From assembly GCA_029987115.1 (NCBI GenBank), contig DALTWK010000003.1, positions 53,105-117,104 on the forward strand: DNA of 64,000 bases. Direction: 5' to 3'. Position numbers and translations under genes: made by a program. Under the pieces are notes generated by a model that was given only the letters and a program-made list of their open reading frames with translations, did not search any database and had not been told where the DNA came from. Positions 33,820-41,961 of the stretch are shown piece by piece; within the stretch, counting starts at the first letter, position 1, and each line of letters starts with the position of its first letter. The stretch is from Methanocorpusculum sp. GTDB taxonomy: Archaea > Halobacteriota > Methanomicrobia > Methanomicrobiales > Methanocorpusculaceae.

Positions 33820-34665
33820 ATGGATATCAGTCATCTGAAATTGGCAGAGGAGTACTATGCCCGGGGAAACTATTCTGGGGCTCTCGCCGAAATCGGGTTA
33901 GCAGTTCGTGATCTTGCCTCGGAGAGTCGCGATTTTATTCTGTCTGTTGCTCCCACCGAAGTTGAAAAAATTCTATTATCCATGATTCATCGGGTAGCAA
34001 AATCTGTTGGAGCTATTCCTGATTTAATTGAGTTTGTAAAAAAATTTCTCCCCGATTTGATAGATTTTCTTCCATCATCCTTGGGAAGCCTTCCGCTTGA
34101 TGATTTGAAATATGTATTAGTATCCTTGTTCCAAAAGGCCGAGGAGGAAGTAAAGGAATCTTCAGATGAGTATACCAATGAAGAATTTTGTGAAGATAAA
34201 ACAGATGCTGAGAAACTCAGCAGTCTTATCAACAAGATGAGTGAAGAGATTCAATTGCGTGAAAAGATTTTCTCGGATGGCGGTGTTTATCAATCATTAT
34301 CAATGGTAGCATCCCCATATGTCGCAGGCGCTCTCCTTTATCTGAAAGATGAGGATGCTAATTCTGCGGAATCTCAAGCGGAAGAACTCCTTCAAGGACC
34401 TGGTCGAAATCTTGCAATTCTATGTTATTCATTCCTGACTTCCGAATTCCTTGCGGGATTGATTCTCTTATTCATCAAACGCCGGATTCATCTTCCATTT
34501 ATGGGAAAATCGAAAATTTCTGGTGCATCTCAGATGGTAAGATATATTGTTCCGAATATTCCACTGATTATTGCGGGTCTAAAACTCGTCGCAGAAGAAC
34601 TCACTTCAATCAAAGGAATCATCAAATCAACCTCCACAGAAATAACTATACCTGTGGAGGACTAA
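33820..34665 (+). CDS. Hypothetical protein with N-terminal TPR-like unit and C-terminal membrane segment
   Basis: A 281-residue protein I do not recognise. Residues 1-35 resemble one TPR unit (LAEEYYARGNYSGALAEI). The middle is helical and acidic, with IPDLIEFVKKFLPDLIDFLP. Around residue 200 there is a hydrophobic stretch, LCYSFLTSEFLAGLILLFI, then basic residues KRRIH, and another moderately hydrophobic segment RYIVPNIPLIIAGLKLV near the end. It is alone between tRNA-Arg and tRNA-Gly, and its stop overlaps an inverted repeat. Membrane attachment is likely; function unknown. Confidence 0.75.
   Translation: MDISHLKLAEEYYARGNYSGALAEIGLAVRDLASESRDFILSVAPTEVEKILLSMIHRVAKSVGAIPDLIEFVKKFLPDLIDFLPSSLGSLPLDDLKYVLVSLFQKAEEEVKESSDEYTNEEFCEDKTDAEKLSSLINKMSEEIQLREKIFSDGGVYQSLSMVASPYVAGALLYLKDEDANSAESQAEELLQGPGRNLAILCYSFLTSEFLAGLILLFIKRRIHLPFMGKSKISGASQMVRYIVPNIPLIIAGLKLVAEELTSIKGIIKSTSTEITIPVED
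34631..34660 (+). terminator. Perfect 9-bp inverted repeat at the gene end
   Basis: CCTCCACAG (34631-34639) and CTGTGGAGG (34652-34660) are perfect complements with a 12-nt loop; the stop codon follows by 2 nt, then a T-rich stretch. It may be a terminator hairpin or protect the transcript from running into tRNA-Gly 13 nt downstream. Confidence 0.5.
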
Positions 34666-34677
34666 TATTTTCCACGC

Positions 34678-34748
34678 GCGGTAATAGTCCAATGGTAGGA
34701 CGGGAGCTTCCCAAGCTTCTGATCCGGGTTCGATCCCCGGTTATCGCA
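34678..34748 (+). tRNA. tRNA-Gly (anticodon CCC)
   Basis: A 71-nt cloverleaf. Acceptor GCGGTAA/TTATCGC, anticodon stem GGAGC/GCTTC around loop TTCCCAA, T arm CCGGG TTCGATC CCCGG, discriminator A. No encoded CCA. The next gene starts 6 nt after it. Confidence 0.94.
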
Positions 34749-34753
34749 TTTCT

Positions 34754-35422
34754 ATGACATCAAGTTATGCGATTAGCATCTTAGCCGAAAATAAGACAGG
34801 AATTCTTCGGGATATTGGTGCTGTATGTGCCAATACCAATGCAAACATAGCATCGATTCAGCAGGAAACGCCAGAGATTGGAGAAGCAGCTGGTCATCCA
34901 ATTCTTGATTTGGAAGTGGAGTTTGATGGAAATATAGATATCCTCGTGGATAATCTCCGTTCTATTTCCGGCGTAATCGATGTGCATCTACACAGTACGG
35001 CAAAAGAGATTTTCGGTAAGCGTGTTATTGTGATGGGGGGAGGTGCTCAGGTTGCACAGGTTGCAATGGGTGCAGTCAACGAAGCAGATCGCCATAATAT
35101 TAGAGGGGAACGTATTTCAGTAGATACAATTCCGCTTGTGGGAGAAGAGAATCTTGCCAAAGCTGTGGAAGCAGTTACTCGTCTTCCGCGTGCAGCAATT
35201 CTTGTTCTCGCAGGTTCTCTGATGGGTGGAGACATCACCGATTCAATTCGGTATGTGCAGTCCAAAGGTATTCCTGTTATTTCTCTAAAAATGGCTGGGA
35301 GCGCCTCTTCTGCGGCGGATCTTGTGGTAACCGATCCGATTCAAGCAGGAGTAATGGCAGTTATGCATGTTAGTAATGTCGGTGTTTTTGACGTTGCGCG
35401 TGTCAGAGGAAAAGAGTTCTAA
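34754..35422 (+). CDS. ACT-domain regulatory protein (DUF5612)
   Basis: A 222-residue protein. Residues 1-80 form an ACT domain (AISILAENKTGILRDIGAVC), usually a binding site for amino acids. Residues 90-222 have a Rossmann-like pattern (RVIVMGGGAQVAQVAMGAVN, ILVLAGSLMGGDITDSIRYV, IPVISLKMAGSASSAADLVV) matching DUF5612 of methanogens. The sensed ligand is unknown. It lies 2 nt upstream of the YrdC-family gene, which is upstream of the copper ATPase; the three are probably one unit. Confidence 0.82.
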   Translation: MTSSYAISILAENKTGILRDIGAVCANTNANIASIQQETPEIGEAAGHPILDLEVEFDGNIDILVDNLRSISGVIDVHLHSTAKEIFGKRVIVMGGGAQVAQVAMGAVNEADRHNIRGERISVDTIPLVGEENLAKAVEAVTRLPRAAILVLAGSLMGGDITDSIRYVQSKGIPVISLKMAGSASSAADLVVTDPIQAGVMAVMHVSNVGVFDVARVRGKEF

Positions 35423-35424
35423 TT

Positions 35425-36039
35425 ATGGCGGAATTATCATCATCTCATTATGAAATGTCTGAAGACGAGAAGGTCGAAAAGGCTGTTTCTGTTCTTCGGC
35501 GTGATGGACTTGTTGTCTATCCTACGGAAACTGTCTACGGACTTGGTGCAGACGCTCTTTCCGAGAATGCTGTTTTGAAAGTATTTGAAGCTAAAAATCG
35601 TCCATTGGGAAAACCAATCTCAGTTGCAGTCTCCGACATTGAGATGATTTTTGGAATTGCGCACGTTGATGAGTTTGCAGAAGCATTCATCACCAAGTTT
35701 CTGCCTGGGCCGGTAACTGTGGTACTGCCTGTGAAAAATTGTCTTCCGGAAGACCTGACTGGTGGGACAGGAACAATCGGCATTCGTTATCCTGATCATG
35801 AACTTGCTTTGAAAATAATAGCAGCACTCGATTCTCCGATTACATCAACCTCTGCTAACATTTCCGGTGAGATATCTCCTACTACTGCTGAGATGGTGAA
35901 CGTTCCGCACGATTTCCTTGTTGAAGGGGGTACGCTTCCGGGAACTCCCAGTACAGTTGTGAATTTAGCAGAACGTTGTATTGAACGCCCAGGTGCTATG
36001 ATTGATGAAGTTGCCCACTTCTTGAAACACGGACACTGA
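35425..36039 (+). CDS. Threonylcarbamoyl-AMP synthase (Sua5/YrdC family)
   Basis: A 204-residue YrdC-fold protein that makes threonylcarbamoyl-AMP from threonine, bicarbonate and ATP, the first step toward t6A37 in tRNA. Motifs are VVYPTETVYGLGADALSEN, the KNRPLGKPISV loop and PITSTSANISGEISPTT. The Sua5 C-terminal domain is absent, as in TsaC-type proteins. A start 15 codons downstream would also suit the family. Its stop codon overlaps the start of the copper ATPase gene by 1 nt. Confidence 0.93.
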   Translation: MAELSSSHYEMSEDEKVEKAVSVLRRDGLVVYPTETVYGLGADALSENAVLKVFEAKNRPLGKPISVAVSDIEMIFGIAHVDEFAEAFITKFLPGPVTVVLPVKNCLPEDLTGGTGTIGIRYPDHELALKIIAALDSPITSTSANISGEISPTTAEMVNVPHDFLVEGGTLPGTPSTVVNLAERCIERPGAMIDEVAHFLKHGH

Positions 36040-38444
36040 TGAAAAAAACCTTTACTGTATACGGCATGTCTTGCCAAGCATGCGCCCTCAATGTAGAACG
36101 TGCAGTAAAAAAAGTAACAGGTGTTGACTATGCAGAAGTTAACCTTCTATCTAATACGCTCGAGGTTGAATCATCTGAAATATCTGATGAACTCATCTGC
36201 GATGCAGTAAAAAATGCGGGATACTCGGCAGTTTCAGGGAGAAAAACAGTAACTCCTGAGTATGTCAGGATGAAGAAACGACTTATTCTCTCTATTTGTT
36301 TTCTGATTCCATTGCTCTATGTTTCTTTTGGTCCATTCCTTGGTTTTCCCCTTCCCGCATCACTTGGGATTCAAGCTGTCATTCTTTTTATCCTTACTGC
36401 CGTCTTAATTGTTCTGAACCGAAAGTTTTTCTTTCAAGGCATCCCCGCTTTATTCCGTGGGCATCCGAATATGGATTCACTGGTGTCCCTTGGTGCTGCA
36501 GCGGCAATTCTCTACAGCATCGCCATTACTATCCTGTATTTTGTATTTGGTACACCAATTCAGCATCTCTACTACGAATCGGCGGGTATGATTCTGACTT
36601 TAGTTACGATTGGCAAGTATCTGGAGTCACGTTCAAAAGGAAAAACGACCGAGGCGATTTCTCGATTACTTGATTTGTCTCCGCAGAGTGCGACGGTTTT
36701 ACGAGAGAATGATGAAATTACAATCCCGATTTCCGATGTGATTATTGGTGATATTGTTGTTGTTCGTCCGGGTGGGAGAATTCCTGTTGACGGGATTGTA
36801 GTTGAGGGTAATTCCGCAATTGACACCTCATCTATTACTGGGGAAAGTCTTCCTGTAACCAAAGGCGTTGGAGACGCTGTGCAGGCGGGTACTATCTGCC
36901 AATATGGAAGAATTCATATACGCTCGGAGAAAGTTGGAGAGGATACGACACTTGCTCAGATTATTAATCTGGTACGTGATGCATCTGCTTCAAAGGCACC
37001 GATTGCCCGTCTTGCTGATAAGGTAAGCGGCATTTTTGTACCTGCTGTTATTGCTATCGCTCTTATTGTCTTTGGTGTCTGGATGATTGCAGGAGCAGAA
37101 CTTTCCTTCGCTCTTTCTGTTGCAATATCTGTTCTGGTAATTTCCTGTCCGTGTGCGCTTGGTCTTGCAACGCCGGTTGCAATTATGGTTGGTACCGGGA
37201 AAGCGGCGTCCCTTGGAATTCTAATCAAATCTGCAGAAGCACTAGAAACAACAGGAAATGCTGATACGATTGTCTTTGATAAAACCGGAACCCTAACAAC
37301 CGGTACTCCTGTTATTACTGCCATCCAACCTGTAAATTCTATAACTGATGATGAATTCCTCCATATTGTAGCATCATTGGAAAAGCCGTCAAATCATCCT
37401 TTGTCTCGTGCAGTTGTTAGATACTGTACTGAGCGAAATATCCCTGGGGAAGCGGTGTCTGCATTTCGTGCGGTTCCTGGAAGGGGAGTGTCTGCAGATA
37501 TTGGCGGAATCACAGCATTAGCCGGTAATCGTGTATTCCTTGAAGAACAAGGAATATCCCATATCCCCTCCGGAGATGCTACGATTTTTGTTGCGTACAA
37601 TGGTCGTTATTTAGGAAGTCTTTCACTCTCGGATTCAATTCGTCCAACGGCCAAAGAGGCTGTTGATGAACTCCATCGTCACGGATTGTCGACGGTTATG
37701 CTCACAGGAGATTCAACTGCTGTTGCAGAACACGTCTCCCAAGAACTTGGTATTGCTTCCTATGCTGCAGCACTTCTTCCAGCGGATAAAGATGCAAAAA
37801 TCCGTATGCTTCAGAGTGAAGGCCACTCCGTTGTGATGGTGGGTGATGGTATCAATGATGCTCCTGCACTTGTACGTGCTGACATAGGCATAGCCGTCGG
37901 AACCGGAACTGATGTTGCGATAGATTCTGCCGATATTGTTCTGATGAACAGTGATCCGTTGACAGTTGTGGCAGCGGTTTCTTTGAGCCGGAAAACAATA
38001 CAGATAATCAAGCAGAATCTTTTCTGGGCATTTATTTACAACATCATTTGTATTCCCTTGGCTGCTGGTGTGTTCTATGCCATCTTTGGATTCCTCCTGC
38101 CCCCAGGCATCGCTGCTCTTGCTATGAGCTGTTCATCTGTGTGTGTCGTTTTCAATGCACTTCGTCTTCGCCGTTTTAAAATGTCAGGGAGTGAAGTTGA
38201 TAATGCAGAAAAATCCAATACAGTATTCATGAAGAAAACGATTCACGTGGAAGGTATGATGTGCAAACACTGCCAGACAGCCGTTGTCAATGCGCTCAAG
38301 GGAATTGATGGGGTTACCTCCGTCGATGTCAGTCTTGAAAAGAAAACTGCGGTTGTTGAGCTTTCCAAAGATATTGCGGATAGTATTTTAGTTGATGCAG
38401 TTATCGCCGCCGATTTTGAAGTAATCGGTGTCGATACGGAATAA
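36039..38444 (+). CDS. copA: Copper-translocating P1B-type ATPase with N- and C-terminal HMA domains
   Basis: An 801-residue heavy-metal ATPase. HMA domain 1: YGMSCQACALNVE (Cys12, Cys15). Actuator: SSITGESLPVTKG. Membrane metal site: CPCALGLATP (Cys370-Cys372), the P1B-1 motif for Cu+. Phosphorylation site: DKTGTLTTG (Asp414). Nucleotide domain: HP in SNHPLSRAV; hinge: GDGINDAPAL. A second HMA domain (GMMCKHCQTAVV, Cys742, Cys745) is appended after the last membrane helices, preceded by an in-frame ATG, and looks like a fused CopZ-type chaperone. Exports Cu+ (or Ag+). Confidence 0.95.
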   Translation: MKKTFTVYGMSCQACALNVERAVKKVTGVDYAEVNLLSNTLEVESSEISDELICDAVKNAGYSAVSGRKTVTPEYVRMKKRLILSICFLIPLLYVSFGPFLGFPLPASLGIQAVILFILTAVLIVLNRKFFFQGIPALFRGHPNMDSLVSLGAAAAILYSIAITILYFVFGTPIQHLYYESAGMILTLVTIGKYLESRSKGKTTEAISRLLDLSPQSATVLRENDEITIPISDVIIGDIVVVRPGGRIPVDGIVVEGNSAIDTSSITGESLPVTKGVGDAVQAGTICQYGRIHIRSEKVGEDTTLAQIINLVRDASASKAPIARLADKVSGIFVPAVIAIALIVFGVWMIAGAELSFALSVAISVLVISCPCALGLATPVAIMVGTGKAASLGILIKSAEALETTGNADTIVFDKTGTLTTGTPVITAIQPVNSITDDEFLHIVASLEKPSNHPLSRAVVRYCTERNIPGEAVSAFRAVPGRGVSADIGGITALAGNRVFLEEQGISHIPSGDATIFVAYNGRYLGSLSLSDSIRPTAKEAVDELHRHGLSTVMLTGDSTAVAEHVSQELGIASYAAALLPADKDAKIRMLQSEGHSVVMVGDGINDAPALVRADIGIAVGTGTDVAIDSADIVLMNSDPLTVVAAVSLSRKTIQIIKQNLFWAFIYNIICIPLAAGVFYAIFGFLLPPGIAALAMSCSSVCVVFNALRLRRFKMSGSEVDNAEKSNTVFMKKTIHVEGMMCKHCQTAVVNALKGIDGVTSVDVSLEKKTAVVELSKDIADSILVDAVIAADFEVIGVDTE

Positions 38445-38445
38445 C

Positions 38446-38454
38446 TTTTTTTTT
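38446..38454 (+). terminator. Oligo-T terminator after copA
   Basis: Nine T residues follow the ATPase stop by 1 nt, matching the arrangement after apgM and the DEAD-box gene. Confidence 0.5.
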
Positions 38455-38501
38455 CAAAGTAGTTTCTTATTCTTTGAGTGGTAAATAGATAAGCAACTCG
38501 T

Positions 38502-40109
38502 ATGCCAACCACTACCTCCAAGACGTATCTCTTGTCCCAGTCTTCTGTTCAGGAGATGAGTTATCTTACTGCTGAGACCTTGAAAGAAGATAAGATTGAC
38601 TCTCATGATGCAGAACTTCTGCACTCAGCAGTTGAATCCGTTCTGGAAAAATGGCTTGATGGTCTTGGAGAGGGAGCTGAGTGTTCTTTCCATGCTGGGA
38701 AGAAACTTGGTCGGCAGTATATTTCTTTGACTGCAGTGGGTCAAAGAGTAAATCCGTTCGGTAAAGAAGGTGATTGTGTCTTAAATGGAGGAAACTCGGT
38801 TCAGACACTTCTTGCTAACATCGGTCTTGCACCGTCATATCATTACGTCAATGGCGAAAATCAGATAACTATTCTTCCGAAACGGAGAAAAATCAATCCA
38901 CTTATTAACCTCGGCATTGCAATTGCCTTTGGTATTATCGTTGGTTTGTTATGTCATTTGCTTCCCGATGATATGCGCTATGCTCTTTCAGAAGTTGTTA
39001 TAGGTCCGATTTTCAATGCGTTTATCGGTGTGCTGATTGCGGTAGCACTTCCAATGATGTTCTTATCTTTAGTGTGGGGTATTTTTAGTATTGGCGATAC
39101 TGCAACACTTGGCAACATAGGCAAAAAAGTCATTGGGAGATACCTTGGGCGCATTGTGTTTACCCTTTTTGTATGTCTTGCCATCTCAATACCATTCTTC
39201 AACATCACGTTCTCAGGAGGGATTGAAGGGGGAGGGGATTTGGTATCGATCTGGAACCTGATTCTTGGCATCATTCCGAAGAATCTGATAACACCGTTTT
39301 CGGAAGGCAATACTCTGCAGATTATCTTTTTGGCAGCAGTATTCGGTCTTGCGTTGCTCGTTCTGAAAAAGAAGATACCAGTGGTTGTTCAATTCATAGG
39401 ACAGGCAAACAGTATTATCCAGCTAATTATGGAATGGATTACTGCGCTTCTTCCAGTAATTGTCTCTGTCAGTGTGCTGAATCTGATGTTGACCGATGTT
39501 ATATCTGATGTTTCCCAGTTTGGTCTTCTCTTCCTTGTTCTGATCTTGTCTGTACTTGCCAACATGTTTTTGATGGGGTGTGAAGTTTCTCTCTTCCAGA
39601 AAATATCTCCCAAAGTCCTGCTGAAAAAAATTGCACCTACATTTCTCATTGCATTATCCACTGCATCATCCGCTGCGACCTTCTCTACCAACATGGATTG
39701 TTGCGAACGTCGCATGGGTATCACCAAGAAACTGGTGAACTTCGGTGTTCCACTTGGAACTGCTTTTTCCCGTCCAGGTCATGCGGTCACCTTCTTCTGT
39801 GTTTGTTTGTTCATGGCGAGTTATTATGGTGTTACCATGTCGGTTGCATGGGTGTTTGCCGCTCTTCTGACTTCCGGTCTTCTTGCTCTTGCAGTTCCCC
39901 CAGTTCCAGGAGGGGGAATCGTTTGTTACTCAATCCTTTTCCTTCAACTTGGCATTCCTGTTGAGGCACTGGCAATCGCAGTTGTTCTGGAAATCCTCCT
40001 CGATTTCATCAGTACAGCGTTAAACATGGTTGCAGTACCGGCGGATTTAATCAGAGTTGCAAACAAACTGGATATGATTGACAAAGAGACGTTGAAACGC
40101 GACAATTGA
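38502..40109 (+). CDS. Dicarboxylate/amino acid:cation symporter with extra N-terminal domain
   Basis: A 535-residue protein. Residues 130-535 match the DAACS (GltPh-like) family: the hairpin region TASSAATFSTNMDCCERRMG stands for the serine-rich motif, FSRPGHAVTF for the substrate region, VPPVPGGGIVCYSILF for HP2, and LEILLDFISTALNMVA for TM8. The N-terminal 130 residues are soluble and absent from standard carriers; the pattern DAELLHSAVESVLEKWL, then a beta-rich section, resembles a GHKL ATPase-like or anti-sigma kinase-like fold. That reading is tentative. Substrate unknown (glutamate, aspartate or C4-dicarboxylate class). Confidence 0.85.
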   Translation: MPTTTSKTYLLSQSSVQEMSYLTAETLKEDKIDSHDAELLHSAVESVLEKWLDGLGEGAECSFHAGKKLGRQYISLTAVGQRVNPFGKEGDCVLNGGNSVQTLLANIGLAPSYHYVNGENQITILPKRRKINPLINLGIAIAFGIIVGLLCHLLPDDMRYALSEVVIGPIFNAFIGVLIAVALPMMFLSLVWGIFSIGDTATLGNIGKKVIGRYLGRIVFTLFVCLAISIPFFNITFSGGIEGGGDLVSIWNLILGIIPKNLITPFSEGNTLQIIFLAAVFGLALLVLKKKIPVVVQFIGQANSIIQLIMEWITALLPVIVSVSVLNLMLTDVISDVSQFGLLFLVLILSVLANMFLMGCEVSLFQKISPKVLLKKIAPTFLIALSTASSAATFSTNMDCCERRMGITKKLVNFGVPLGTAFSRPGHAVTFFCVCLFMASYYGVTMSVAWVFAALLTSGLLALAVPPVPGGGIVCYSILFLQLGIPVEALAIAVVLEILLDFISTALNMVAVPADLIRVANKLDMIDKETLKRDN

Positions 40110-40154
40110 GACACACAATATTTAACCCCCAGAAAATCAAAGATATCAATACGT

Positions 40155-40757
40155 ATGGTGGACAAGCGCACTCTTACCGTGAGCGTCACAATTAATCTTG
40201 GGAATTATGAGAATCTGAAACTCGAAGTTACTGATACGGCAGAAACTCTTGAGGAAGCAGACGGTCTTCGCAGATTCCTAGCTGATGTTTTAGACGGATA
40301 TGGAAATAACAACGCCACTGCCAAATCATCGATTGATAAATACAAAGAACGCATCCTCGCAGAAAAAGAATCGGAGTCTGTGTTTGAGGAGAGTGCTTTT
40401 GAACCTGTTTCTCTTCCGAAAATTGATGAGCCTGAAAATACTACTGTGCCGGATCTTCCCTTGTTCATGTCGTTTGGTGATGAGCCGGAAACAAAAGAAA
40501 CAGCATCTGCCGAACCGATTGAATCATCAGATACCTTTGAAGTTCTCAGTTCAGAAGTAGCTCCGGAACCAGGTATTTCACCACAGGTTCGAGATGAATT
40601 CCCGCTTCCGCAGGCACCAGTAACTGCTCCAATACATGAACCGCAGCCGCATTCCGAGTTTGTCTGTTCCAAATGTGGTGCCCCGGTCACGAAAATGCAA
40701 CGCGATATATCAATGCTGTTCAATCACAAAATTCTCTGCAAGGACTGCATGAAATGA
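40155..40757 (+). CDS. Zinc-ribbon protein upstream of Cdc6/Orc1
   Basis: A 200-residue protein. Residues 1-65 look like a compact alpha/beta domain (TLTVSVTINLGNYENLKLEV). Residues 75-165 are acidic, proline-rich and probably disordered. The C-terminus is a zinc ribbon, CSKCGAPV followed by LCKDCMK. It overlaps the Cdc6/Orc1 start by an ATGA junction, so both are made from one transcript. No family name recognised. A role with the origin-binding protein is an inference from coupling. Confidence 0.8.
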   Translation: MVDKRTLTVSVTINLGNYENLKLEVTDTAETLEEADGLRRFLADVLDGYGNNNATAKSSIDKYKERILAEKESESVFEESAFEPVSLPKIDEPENTTVPDLPLFMSFGDEPETKETASAEPIESSDTFEVLSSEVAPEPGISPQVRDEFPLPQAPVTAPIHEPQPHSEFVCSKCGAPVTKMQRDISMLFNHKILCKDCMK

Positions 40758-41902
40758 AAAAGAATCTCCTTTCCTGGGAAGAGACACTTTTCCGTGATCC
40801 AGATGTATTTGAATTAAACTACGTTCCGGAACAATTTGACTACCGTGATGAACAGACAGAAACACTTGCTTTCGCCATCCGCCCCGGTCTTCGTGGCGGA
40901 AAGATTCTGGATACGGTATGTCGCGGCCCCCCGTCAACAGGAAAAACAACCTCTGTGAAGAAAATCTTTGAGGAAGTTGTAGAGACAACGAAATCTATAG
41001 TTCCGGTATATGTTAACTGCCGAATTGACAATACAGAATATGCTATTCTCACGCGGATTTATACAGAACTGACGAAATTTGGAGCTCCTCCGTCGGGAAC
41101 GTCAGTTCGCCAGATTCTTGACTTTATCGGGCAGTATATCCAAAAAGAAGGAGTTCAGCCATTAGTCTGTCTAGATGATGCAAACTACCTCATCTATGAT
41201 GATCATTTCAACGAGGTTCTTTATCCTCTTTCACGTATTCATGAGACATATCCTGGAATATATATGGGATTAATTGTCATAATCAGTGATCCTGAAATTG
41301 ACTTATTAGAAAAAATGGATGTTCGTGTTCAGTCAACGTTCCATCCAGAAATAATACACTATCCTCCCTATTCTGCACGGGAGATGGCAGGTATTCTCGA
41401 TACACGTGTGAAAGCAGGTCTCTTCCCGCATGTTTTTCCACCTGATATTCTGGATAAAGTCGTTGAACACTGTATGGCGGTGGGAGATGTGCGTATGGGT
41501 TTAAACCTGATTAAGCGTTCTGTTCTCTATGCAGAACGTGCGGCTCGTAAAGTTGTCTCGGAAGAAGATTTGGATAAAGCGATTATTTCCGCACGCGATT
41601 CCCAGTTGAGCGATTTGTTGATTTATCTGTCAAATGATGAGAAACTTGTTTTGAAAACTGCTGCTGAACTCTTTACGCCGGAAAAATCTCCAACAACTAA
41701 AGAAATCATCAATGCTCTACCGCCTACCGGTCCGAAATTAACTAAAGTTAGTGAAATCTTCAATCGTCTGGAAAAACTCCGGTTAATTGACCTAGAATAT
41801 TCGAATGCAGGGTCAGGAAGGCGTCGTTTTGTTCATATTCATGGAGATTTCCAGGAACTACTGCGTGTTCTGTCTAATCAGGGAGAACTCATCAATCAAT
41901 AA
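40754..41902 (+). CDS. cdc6: ORC1/Cdc6-type DNA replication initiator
   Basis: A 382-residue AAA+ protein. Walker A: GPPSTGKTTS; Walker B: PLVCLDDANYL, with DD where DE is usual; sensor 2 region: VGDVRMGLNLIKR; C-terminal winged helix: SPTTKEIINALPPTGPKLTK. The ATG at 40754 was chosen from the ATGA overlap with the zinc-ribbon gene; the frame opens at 40673 inside it. Archaeal Orc1 genes often neighbour an origin, but only 45 bp precede the zinc-ribbon gene and no origin-recognition repeats were seen. Confidence 0.93.
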   Translation: MKKNLLSWEETLFRDPDVFELNYVPEQFDYRDEQTETLAFAIRPGLRGGKILDTVCRGPPSTGKTTSVKKIFEEVVETTKSIVPVYVNCRIDNTEYAILTRIYTELTKFGAPPSGTSVRQILDFIGQYIQKEGVQPLVCLDDANYLIYDDHFNEVLYPLSRIHETYPGIYMGLIVIISDPEIDLLEKMDVRVQSTFHPEIIHYPPYSAREMAGILDTRVKAGLFPHVFPPDILDKVVEHCMAVGDVRMGLNLIKRSVLYAERAARKVVSEEDLDKAIISARDSQLSDLLIYLSNDEKLVLKTAAELFTPEKSPTTKEIINALPPTGPKLTKVSEIFNRLEKLRLIDLEYSNAGSGRRRFVHIHGDFQELLRVLSNQGELINQ

Positions 41903-41961
41903 CTATTATCTATTTTCCATGCGTATATCTGAATACTATCCTTCCATAAGGGGGTTGTATT

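Noticed and set aside
40205..40723. A 172-codon minus-strand frame opposite the zinc-ribbon gene
   Set aside because: Serine-rich mirror of an acidic disordered region; the + strand has the zinc ribbon and the ATGA link to cdc6.
40110..41961. A replication origin next to cdc6
   Set aside because: The gaps on either side are 45 and 59 bp and hold no repeated origin-recognition boxes or AT-rich unwinding element.
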